Of a DNA stretch of 64,000 bases, positions 10,576 through 21,500 are shown piece after piece. The DNA lies in contig QAOA01001069.1 in NCBI GenBank assembly GCA_003255065.1, positions 200,055 to 264,054 on the forward strand, in the 5' to 3' direction. Made by a program: the position numbers and the translations under genes. Source of the stretch: Cercis canadensis. Lineage: Eukaryota; Streptophyta; Magnoliopsida; Fabales; Fabaceae. Positions within the stretch are counted from its first letter, which is position 1; every line of letters begins with the position of its first letter. The notes beneath the pieces are model-generated. The model had not been told where the DNA came from. It saw only the letters and a list, made by a program, of their open reading frames with translations, and did no database searches.

Positions 10576-12717
10576 CTAATGTTTCCAGCATGAAGGTGTT
10601 TTGTGTGCATTTGTAAATGCAAAAACAACACTACCCAATTAATATGCAAAGCACTCACCTGCTTTCCCCCAAACATCGCCAAATCTAATTCAAAGAACAA
10701 GTACTGCCAAACTAAAAATCTAACATGCCTACAGCACTTTATATTCGGCAATGAAAATGTAAGACTTGCAGTGCATAAAAATCATGAGGAAAAAGAAAAT
10801 TTTAATGGTGACATTCCAAGTTTTGTTATAACTTATATCTAATCCATGGTTCAGTTACAACTTACAAGTAATAAAATTATGTTATCTAAATAAACTAAAA
10901 AAACAGTTGTTAAAGTAATAACCCAACTAAAATTATAATAAAATTCATACAAAGAACTAAATTTAGGGACAACTAAGAAGATAAGTTAGTGTGTGGATAA
11001 AATTTGTAAATGTTGAAAAAATTAAGCATTTTAATTATTCAATACTACTTAATTTTTCTAAATAAAGTTTATACTATATTCAAATTAATGTCTCATGATA
11101 GTGGGTCTAGTGTTGAAAAATTTTGGTAATTTGTAAGAGATCCTAAGTTAGAAACTTCATAGTGTCATGTACCAAAAAAAAAAGAAGTTATCGAATTAGG
11201 TACTTTATATGGAAAATCCATATTTAAATAGATTAACAAAGTCAGAGAAACTGTGTTGGCTTAGCATGTTTGTTCATACGTTTGTCATTGTTCTGGCTTT
11301 TATATGTATTTGTTATGGTTATTCGTAGATTAAACTAAGTACAAGAAATAACTGAACATTTTTTTTTTCTTGCAATATTCCTTCTTTATCTTCAAATTTT
11401 GTAACTTTTAGTTTGTTATTTGTATTCAATTAATAGTCACTATGCAAGACCAACACTAATCATAACTGTTTTGTAATATTTATTATTCTAGTGTCTACTA
11501 CTGCAAGAGATTTTATCGGTGTCAGAGGCTAGCTAGCTAGTCTTGTGAGCAATCTATTTCAGGCAAACTAATCTTTAAAGTTTTGGTAGATTTTCTAGAT
11601 CATATTGAGAGCGTTTGGTAGTTCATATTGTTGATAAAGGTGAAGTTAATGGCTAATTAAAGATGTAATTGAGTCTAATGACCTTAGAAGGCTAAAAGGA
11701 TTTATATTGGTGAGGAACGGCAATAATTTAGGAGGGTTTTTGGTGCCTTACTGAGAATTAAACCAAAGCAAGAAGGAAAAGAATGAAGTATACAACACAA
11801 GAATAATGTTGAAGAAGGTTTACCTGGATCAGTTTCCCCATAGCTTGTGTTAGAAATCCATGTACTCTAGAACCCTTGTCCTGCAACTCCTCCATCAGAG
11901 CTAGAGGGAGAGATACGGAGAGAATTGTGTAGAGAACTGTCTCCTCTTAGGCTCTTATCACATAAATATTGATTATTCAAGTAATAAGTGTATTCCTATT
12001 GTGATGAGAACAAGTTAAAAAAGCTAGTGGTATTAAAATTATCCTTAAGACTTGCAGGTTCTATTTTTGAACTTAGAGTTGTCGTTGAAAAACACTTATT
12101 ACCCTAGTCAATTATTGCTGGATTATTACAAGTAATCAAATAATTTAATTTTCTCTAATTCTTTTTAAAATGGCATTTAGCTGATTTTACTTTATCTTCC
12201 CTAACATTTAGATAATTATAAAAACAAACACATAAATCCAGTACATTAAAAATATTCTCTTTGTATGCTTTGCTTTTGTTTTTCTTATTTTTTTATGCCA
12301 CAAAGAAATTAAAATGACAAAAATACCTTCAACTAACACCCGCCAGAGGGTACTATTGTGGTCAGGTCTAGTCACGTTTACCCCTAACACGACAAGCCAT
12401 GCTTTTTTAATCTTTGACAATTTCTCCTCATTAAAAATATATCAATGGCCTAGATGGTACCACGTTGTCTATCTGAACTTCTTTTTTTTTTCCTTCCCTC
12501 TTCCCCTCTCTCTCCCCATTGTCTTCAAGCACCACTGGAACTCATTCCGTTGAAGGGAAAGGAACCCTACAACTTGCTCTTCCATTCCATGGATTCTTCA
12601 TAAAAGACCGTTTTCTATAGAACCCATGCCATGAGGAAGCTTAAATAAAGCCTTGGAGCTTCATCAAGTCCAAGTAACCAAGATTGCCTTTAAAGCCGAG
12701 CAAAGTTGGCTCTCGAC
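10576..12717. other. Intergenic stretch with one SINE-like relic
   Basis: AT-rich to about 11500 with no gene. From 11700 to 12000 there is a less AT-rich segment (GAGAGATACGGAGAGAATTG region) that could be an old LTR or leader remnant, not assignable. A CT-rich tract lies at 12480-12520. Confidence 0.35.
11094..11182 (+). mobile_element. SINE-like copy with A tail (degenerate)
   Basis: The segment resembles a plant tRNA-related SINE: ATTTTGGTAATTTGTAAGAGATC, a degenerate B-box-like stretch, then CATAGTGTCATGTACC and an A10 tail. A related copy sits at 13617-13699. Promoter boxes are mutated. Confidence 0.4.
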
Positions 12718-13299
12718 TGTTAGGAAAAACGTTAATAGAGACTAAATAGGTTGATTTTGAGGCGTGAATAATTACACTGTCTTGAGTGTAATATTGCTTC
12801 TCTATAAAAACAAGTTATCCAAGAATACAACAAAGCCCTCAAAAACTCTCAATGGAAAAGTGAATTTTAATGCATTAGAGAGTCCCCTTTTATAGACTTG
12901 AAAATACACTAATGAACAAATATAACTGGTCAGTAATTAATAGATATAAAATTGTCTATTCGAAATAGACACAACTGTCTATTCGGGTTTACTCATAAAT
13001 CAAACAGATATAACTTAATTAACTGTCATTCGAACCGGGTCAAATCGACCCGAACCGGTCCGATTATTAAAACTAGACTTTAAGATATTTGTTCAATCAA
13101 GGCCTAAGATGCTTCAAGTGTCAATTAAAGACCATTAAGCATCTTTGATTTTCTAGGTTATTGGGCTTAGCTAAATGGGCAACCCCATTTATCTAAAGTT
13201 ACTCTATAATTTTAGTTTGCCTTTATAAAGCCTTTTACATTTTTTAATTTGACCAATGTGGGACTTAGTTTTACAAGCACCTTTACAAACTATTCAACA
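12718..13299 (-). mobile_element. Solo LTR, 582 bp
   Basis: The plus strand reads TGTTAGG at 12718 and ends TTCAACA at 13299, giving the TG...CA ends with TGTT/AACA inverted termini. Flanks are TCGAC (12713-12717) and TCGAG (13300-13304), a target duplication with one mismatch. On the minus strand the element begins TGTTGAATAG, contains CTAAGTCCCACATTGG, and has a TATA box (CTATAAAAGGGG near 12885-12900). No internal retrotransposon sequence or second LTR lies nearby. It is therefore best read as a solo LTR left by LTR-LTR recombination. Confidence 0.7.
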
Positions 13300-13990
13300 T
13301 CGAGTGCATCGAAAGTAACCCTTCTTCATTTCTTTTGATAATAAGAATGGATGCAAATCATTTCTCTCTTGTTCTGGGTTGAGTTTTTTTTCCCAAATTG
13401 TTTCAATGGACAAGCTTTCTCTAGTAGAAAATCAAATTCCAATGCAGCAAGTTTTTATTACAGAATCACTCATCGTTATCTTATATAATTACACACTATA
13501 GAGCATAGAAGGAGGAATGCAATAAGCACCAAAAATTTATAAATTGCTGTCAAATAATACCTCTGCAGGAGCTTCAAAACTTATAATAGCTAAAAGTAAC
13601 ATAAAGCTACTATAATTTGAATAGTGACCAAAGATTTTGGTAGTTTGTAAGAGATCAAAAATTTGAATTTTCATGCCATCATATAACGAAAAAAAAAAAG
13701 TAACAGAAAGTAAACCAAGCAAAAGAAAGAAACAAATCTAGAACATCCTCCTAGCAATGTCAATAAATTTACATTCTGAAATCTTGTCATTTGACTATGC
13801 CCTAAAATAGAACAGTTAAAATAGGCCAGGTTGATAGGCCGACCAGTTTGATCTGTTAAAAAGTCGGGCTGGGTTGTAAAATTCCAGCCCAAATAAAGTC
13901 GGGCCGAATTAGCCCGTGATTTATTCGGGTTTGGTCTGGGTTGACCCGTGGTTTTTTTTTTTGTTTTTTTGTTTTTTTTTTTTTTCAGTT
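13300..13990. other. Intergenic, upstream of the P5A ATPase gene
   Basis: Contains a second SINE-like relic (13617-13699) and, at 13860-13960, a stretch with repeated CGGGC/GCCCG words (GTCGGGCCGAATTAGCCCG and similar) typical of plant repeats. It ends in T-rich homopolymers, then the CT-rich start of the P5A 5' UTR. Confidence 0.4.
13617..13699 (+). mobile_element. SINE-like copy with A tail (degenerate)
   Basis: Shares ATTTTGGTA.TTTGTAAGAGATC and a following CATG.CATCAT segment plus an A11 tail with the copy at 11094-11182. Degenerate and likely inactive. Confidence 0.4.
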
Positions 13991-14751
13991 CTGATTTCTG
14001 ATCCCTAACCCATCTTCTACTCTTCTCTCTTGCTCTCGAGTCGCCATCTCACTCTCACCTCTACTTCTCCTCCCCCTGACGCAGCCACCACCGGCAGCGG
14101 CACCGCGGCGGCTCACTGCTCAGACCCTCTCTCTGTCACTCTCTCGCCTCTCCTTATCCTCTCTCTCTCGGCCCTCTCACTCTCACCAACTGTCACCGCT
14201 CAGGCGCTGTCAGACCAGCACGCCTCGATTCTTGACCTGTAACTGTAAGTCTGTAACTCTGCCTCCATTCTAATGTTTTAACTTAAATTTTTCTGCCTGA
14301 TTTGTTACTGAATTATGATAAAATTCATAAAATTTTAGGGTTATACCGTATAATTTTGCTGAAGTTTTTCATTATCTGAAGTCTGATTTATTTCTGATTT
14401 GCTTTCTAATATTCTATGAATTCTATCATTCGTGCCAATTGTTGTGATTTGTTGCTGTTGCTATTTCTGTGTTTTTGACCTGTTGCTGATTTATTAGAAG
14501 AAACTCAAGCCCAGATACATTTTCTAGGTTTCGTCTTTCTTTCTTTCTCTCCACCACCACACGTTCGGCCACCGTCTCCCTGTCATCTTCTTCCTCTTTT
14601 CTCATTAATTCTTGGCAACTGATTCGAGTTTTGAATCCAGCGGCAACTCGTGGAAGTGCAGAGCAGACGAAACCGCTGCTGCTGATCACACCATTGAAGA
14701 GGTCGAATACCCAGTAGATCACAAAACCAGAAACCCAGATTCAAGCTGCAG
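13991..14751 (+). other. Probable 5' UTR exon(s) of the P5A ATPase gene
   Basis: A CT-rich, GC-richer block begins near 13990 (TCTTCTCTCTTGCTCTCG) after a long T run, as in plant transcription start regions. A donor AACT|GTAAGT lies near 14245 and another, CTGCAG|GTATATC, at 14751/14752. The acceptor TTTCAG at 15521-15523 opens a 35-nt leader before the ATG at 15559. One or two non-coding exons are therefore likely. Exact structure needs cDNA. Confidence 0.45.
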
Positions 14752-15147
14752 GTATATCATTCCCACTCCCACCCTAGTTGTGTTGTTTTTGAGTTCATCT
14801 TTCGGTTCTGCTTCTGCATTGGTCGATGGAAACTCAAATAATTCTTCGCTCAAGACTTTGTTAATTTCAATTTTCTAAGGTAAATTTCTGAGTAAATCCT
14901 AAGAGACTTGAGTACATTGAAGCTCAGTTCTTTGAGGTAATCTCAATTTCAAATTTCTTTAATCTGTGATTTACACTGAACTGATCTGTAGCTTGGTTCT
15001 GTGACTACTAACTTGATATAGTTCCATTCTAGAAAATGAGTAGAAATATGAATATGAACTTAGAGTTAGGATGGTGCAGTTGGACCTAAGCATAAGATGC
15101 TTAGTAGCTACTAACTTCTTCCTTGTCTTAATATATTCTTCTTTTAT

Positions 15148-15218
15148 AAAAAAAAAAAAAAAACCCATAGAACGAAAAAGTCNAAAAAAAAAAAAAAAAA
15201 CCATAGAACGAAAAAGTC
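15148..15218. repeat. Direct duplication flanking a single N (probable assembly join)
   Basis: An A-run followed by CCATAGAACGAAAAAGTC occurs on both sides of the N at 15183 (15148-15182 and 15184-15218). This is the same layout as at 30113, 35463 and 39432. It lies in the 5' UTR intron of the P5A gene, so coding is unaffected. Confidence 0.85.
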
Positions 15219-15558
15219 ACATGCAGAGATTCAAAGTAAGTAATCTTAGTTCGGTTGTTTGAGTAGCAGCATGCATCTTCACAAGAAAAGGGGGTGCAAT
15301 TTTGATCAGATCTGAGCACCAATCGTTTATTTGAGAGGCAGACTCAAATGCCTCATGGCTGCCCCCTACTCAAACCCTAATCCTTACAAATTGTTACCTG
15401 ATTGAGAGCATGAGCAAAATGAAGTTTTGTGTGTAATTTTTTTTTAAAAAAAAAACTGTTAGTAGTCAGACCATGCTGTATTATTATGCCATGACCAGTA
15501 TGTATTTGGGGTTTTGGTTTCAGCTGAAGACAGTATATTGTTATCTGTTGGAGGTGCA

Positions 15559-18500
15559 ATGTCAAGTTTTCATGTGGGTGGCAAGGTGGTGGATAGGGTT
15601 GATTTGTTGAGGAAGAGGCAATGGCCATGGCGCTTGAATGTTTGGCCTTTTGCTATTTTATATCTTACCTGGGTAACTACAATTATTCCTAGCTTAGACT
15701 TTGTGGACGCAGCCATAGTTTTGGGTGGGCTTGTATCTCTTCACATTCTCGTTTGGCTGTTCACCGGTTGGTCAGTCGATTTTAGATGTTTTGCCCATTA
15801 TAGTAAGGTATGTTATTTACCAACATCTTTGTCAAATATAGTACATATCAACATAGATGATGGGCCTAGGTGGGTGGAGTTTAGTATAATTCTCATATCA
15901 TTTATCCTTCTCTGAGTATGCAGGTTAAAAGCATTTACCATGCAGATGCATGCAAGATAACTCCAGCAAAGTTTTCAGGCCCTAAAGAGGTGGTCCCACT
16001 CAATTTCCGTAAAACAGTAAGTACTCAATGTGTTTCCATATTGCAGCTCTTCTTTGGGTTTTCAAAGTGCATCCAGATCAAAGTTTGCTCTTTTGTTGTA
16101 TTGGAAGTGAGGATGTATTCATCATATGCCTTTGTTACTATATTATGGATATTATCTATAAAATGAACTCTTATTTTATCCTTTATAGTAGCTCTGTACA
16201 ATTCTTAATGATATTGGGTGTGTTTTGTCACATGGTTACTTGTTTCTCTTCTTCTGTATTAGTATCTATGACATGAATTTTGATGTTCTTGCATTCCAAA
16301 CATGGAAGAATGACAGAATTTCAGAGGAGGGAATTATGAATTTATACATGATTAAATTAGGTAAATACACTGTAAGATGCTTACAGCTAGATAGAATAAA
16401 ACCAAGAAGACTTGTAATGGTTTTGTGGGTTACTAATCCAGCCTCATGTTTGAAGAAAGTGCCGTAACAGAGAGGATGAACCTTTTAGACTGACAACTAG
16501 CATTTTAACTAGTATGTCAAGACCTGTTAATGTTATTAAGCATGGGTTTGGCTTCATGGTGTAAAAATTGATTTTGAAGAGATTTGGCTTCAGGGTATTG
16601 ATTTTGGAAAAGTCAATTTGCTTAGATATAAAAGCAAGATTACTTTTGAAGATATCAGAATACCAGAAAGTGCATATGTACAATATATAACAATTAGAAG
16701 ATTTTTTTCACAAATAGGGACATTTATGCAGTTTTATACCCAAAGTAGATTGTGGAAGGCAGAAGCACGTAATCACTTTGGTTCTTAACATGCACAAATA
16801 GCTGACAAGATCTGGTTTGCACTGTGGAAATTGATTCTGGAGTGCTGAAATTTAATTCCAAACATGCTATAAATTACTTTATATCCATTATTATTCTTCT
16901 GCTAGTGTGAAATGTTTAGCTAGAACAGGGATCAAATTGCAACAGATTTGTCTAGCATATCATGATATAGCATAGTGAGTAATAATCAGAAAATCAGGTT
17001 AAGAATAGTGAGTAATAATCACTCATCTACTTGTATATACTTCCATCTTTTGCTTGCTAGATAAAGTAAAAGGTGAAACAGATTGATACCATGATTAATG
17101 GAAGATTTACTGTATTTCTACTTGCTGCAAAATAACTCAGCCTGCTAATTTAAGTCATGCAATTTATTATGAATCCAGTTGTGTCCTTATATGACAATGT
17201 TGGTTTCTAGTTTTGGGGATTTTTTTTGACTTGGGCAAATCTCTTTCTCTCTCATCCTATTATGAAAACTCTTGCTTTTCTATTGTACAATTTTAATTTT
17301 TTGTTTGAGCAGCCTGTAGGTTCTTCATTGCCTGTGGATTTGGAAGAGATTTACTTTGATTTCAGAAAACAACGATTTGCCTATTCAAAGGAGAATGGGA
17401 CGTTTTGCAAGCTTCCTTACCCTACCAAGGAGACATTTGGATATTATCTCAAATCTACTGGCCATGGCTCTGAAGCTAAAGTTCATGCTGCCACTGAGAA
17501 ATGGGGGCGGAATGTGTGAGTTTCTTTTTTTGTTTTTCCCCATTTTGTCAAATTACATATTTATCAGTGACAGTTTTGGGCACAATTTTAAATGGGGAAG
17601 TTGTAATGTTTTTATACTTGCAATCTTATGCTTGTAGATATTTTTAATATTTTTGTTGATTGCTGATTGTTTCCCCTTTTTTAACAGTTGGACATATCTT
17701 AACTGCAATTTATCTTTCTTGAGCATTGTGTTGTTTTGGTCTTGCTCTCTAATGTAGTTTTTGTTGGTCTTCTAGATTTGATTATCCACAGCCTACATTT
17801 CAGAAATTGATGAAAGAGCACTGCATGGAGCCTTTTTTTGTATTTCAGGTAGTCTCTATTTAGTGCTCTATTTTTCTCCTTTCTCTTGGATTTTTGAGGT
17901 CTAATCTTCATGCAAACTCTTGACTCTTGTTTTATGCTTAAATCCTGGACAGGTTTTTTGTGTGGGTCTCTGGTGCTTGGATGAATATTGGTATTACAGT
18001 TTGTTCACTCTATTTATGCTGTTTATGTTTGAGTCCACAATGGCAAAAAGTCAGTTGAAGACTCTAACTGAGTTAAGACGCGTCAGAGTGGATAGCCAGA
18101 CCCTAATGGTACATCGCTGTGGCAAGTATGTGTTATCTCAGTGTAAATAATCTTATATTTGAGTTTGGAGTTAAATGTTTTAAGCTGTTTGTATAATACT
18201 GTTGCATATTATGTGGATTATAGGTGGGTAAAACTCTCTGGTACCGATCTTTTGCCTGGGGATGTTGTCTCTATAGGCCGCTCTTCAGGCCAGAGTGGAG
18301 AGGAAGAGAAGTCTGTACCTGCAGACATGCTTATATTGGCTGGAAGTGCAATTGTAAATGAAGCCATTCTCACAGGCGAGTCTACTCCTCAATGGAAGGT
18401 GTTTCCCCTTTCTGAACTACTTTAATATAATGTGCTTATCAAATGGATTTATATATGATACTTGAAGTATAGGTTTAGTAGGTATTTTTCTAAACTTCAT

Positions 18501-21500
18501 GTCTGTTTGCCAAATTTGCACTGTTTTTGTGCGTAGGGTGGGAGTTTTTGGTGATTGTTACTAGTTACTTGTTGAGTTTTTTGTGGGAGTACTTTTTTGC
18601 TGGCTACTAGTCTTTAATGTCGAGTTTTCTATCTAAATGCACCTTATAGAGACTGGATTTTTGTATGTTGTGGATACTCTTTGTGCATGATTTTCATTAA
18701 GATCTGACCATCCTTTTAGGTTTCAATCATGGGAAGGGGGTTTGAGGAGAAGTTGTCTGCAAGGCGAGATAAAAGCCATGTCTTATTTGGTGGGACTAAA
18801 ATATTGCAGCATACTCCAGATAAGGTGATTCAAGACTAAGAAGCTTTTGTATTTTGTTTTTTTTGGTGATGTTGAGGTATTGCTCAGACTTTTCCTCCTT
18901 ATGCTTTTAACATTACTGTTGGAGCCAGACCTTTCCTCTCAAAACACCTGATGGTGGCTGCTTGGCTGTTGTCCTAAGAACGGGGTTTGAAACCAGTCAA
19001 GGGAAGTTGATGCGAACAATCTTATTCTCTACAGAGAGGGTAAATTGATATAGACTTCAGTAAGCCTGATTATATAGTCTCATTATTTTGATGCACCTTG
19101 CTCATTAATTCTAGTTTTTTCCCCTTTCAAATTCTCCTACTATAGGTGACTGCTAATAGCTGGGAAAGTGGGCTATTCATATTGTTCTTGGTTGTATTTG
19201 CTTTAATTGCTGCTGGTTATGTACTTATGAAGGTAATGTTTCACTACAGAGGAATGGTTAATTGTGATTTGGCTTGGTCTTCATATGCTTTTTTCATTTC
19301 AGCATTATTTGCTTATCTTTGATGTAGGGGCTAGAAGATCCTACAAGGAGCAAGTATAAGCTTCTTCTAAGTTGTTCACTTATTATTACATCTGTGATCC
19401 CTCCTGAGTTACCGATGGAATTGTCAATAGCTGTTAATACTTCCTTGATTGCACTGGCACGTCGTGGAATTTTTTGCACAGAGCCTTTCCGAATTCCATT
19501 TGCTGGGAAGGTACCTCGAGTGCTACTACTGATATTACTGTTCCCATTTGTCTGTGTATTCTTCTCTCTTGGCTGTCAAATGAATTTCCTTCTCTTTCCA
19601 TCTTTAGTTTTATTTAATAGGAGTATATCTTCTTGTTGCTTTTATTGAACTTCTTGCACGTAACTTGCCCAACAGGTTGATATATGTTGTTTCGACAAGA
19701 CTGGGACACTTACATCTGATGACATGGTACGTCTATATCAAGTCCATGGTATTCATTTATCATCTGAGACCATATTTTGTGCTTAAACTGTTTCTTTGTT
19801 CTATTATAGGAGTTTTCTGGAGTTGTTGGGTTGGCAGGGACCACAGATTTAGAATCTGATATTAGCAGAGTGCCTGCACGTACGGTTGAAATTCTAGCTT
19901 CTTGCCATGCCTTGGTGTTAGTTGACAATAAGCTGGTATGCCAGTCTCGCTTTTATTTTTTCTTTATTTCCCTTCTTCCCTGGTAAAAGGTGGTTAAGCT
20001 GATTTGCATATTTGCTACTTTTATGATTGTGGTTACCTTTTGCTTAATACTATATTCTCATAAATTCCAAATTTCCTATAGGTTGGTGATCCTCTTGAGA
20101 AGGCTGCTCTTAAGGGAATTGATTGGAGTTATAAATCTGATGAGAAGGCTGTTCCAAAAAAGTAAGTGGAGACACTCAAGCCTAATAAAGTATCTTAGTT
20201 TTACTTCTCCTCTGTGTTGTTTCAATTACCAATTTAATTTTTTCCTCCAAGTTATGTGCCATTGAATTTAACATGGAACTATATGGTGTTTTGACATTCA
20301 ATTTGCCACTCAAAGTCAATCAACTGGTCTAGATAGCATAGACATATAGTGGTTGAGAAAGGGAAGAATATAAAACACCAAATGTCATGGAAATATATTA
20401 TTGTATATGTTAGCTCTCTTTTCGTGATTTGTGTGCTTCATTGTTTTCATATTTTATAATTGTTACATATCTTTCAATATTTCCTTTCTTCTGATTTCTA
20501 ATGAAATTGCAGGGGAAATGGCCATCCTGTCCAAATTGTTCAGCGCCACCATTTTGCATCTTACTTAAAACGGATGGCAGTTGTTGTTCGCATTCAGGAG
20601 GAGTTTTTTGCCTTTGTGAAGGTTTGTTGGTTGCTCATGTCGTGTTTTGAAATGCACAATTTGGAAGCATGCGTTTTACTCAATTTGGTCCTTCCTGAGT
20701 TAATTAGCTTCTTTATAAGTGTGCACCTTATCGTGAGGGTGTTATGTATTCTCACATCTATTCAACATCTTATGGTGTTGCAACCCACTGAAATGACCAT
20801 TCTTGCTCTTTACTATGCTTGTGGTAGGGACTTCCCAGTTGGCTCTAATCTAAGGATTTTGGCTGAGGGAAGTTTCTCCCTCATTTGTGTGGAGCTTTCA
20901 TGAATCTGAAGTTGTGCGATAAAATGTTGTGAATGCCTGGTTTAGACCTATATTTAAACCATAAAGTTTTAATACTCTGACTTATCTCTCTCTCGTTATA
21001 TTTACTTTTTACATATCAGCATTCAAATCTTATACATGCATCTTTTGTGATTCAAAGCTTTCAAATAAGAACAACTTGAGAGTTACTTTGGCTTTTCCTC
21101 TTATTGTGTCCTTTATTCTATGTAACTGAGAAGTTCTCTATTAACTTTTACTTCAGGGTGCCCCAGAAATTATTCAAGATAGGCTTGCTGACTTACCGCC
21201 ATCATATGTTGAGACCTACAAGAAATATACACGTCAGGGGTCTCGTGTTCTTGCCCTTGCTTATAAGTCTCTTCCAGATATGACAGTAAGAATACTCCTG
21301 GTTTTGACATAAGAGTTTTATGACGGTCTTCCTCTGTCCCATATATGAGATGCATAGGAGAATGAGAATGATAATAGGTGTTCCTGCTTTGTTGTTTGAG
21401 TTATTTATGAAGTTAGAATGACATTTTCTTTCTATCCAAGATCAAAAGTTGGCCTTTTGTGGATAAACCTTTGTTAAGACAAAGAAGGTATCTGGTGAAA

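Noticed and set aside
15071..15322. Frames over the A-runs and N at 15183
   Set aside because: Low-complexity runs in a 5' intron with a probable false duplication.
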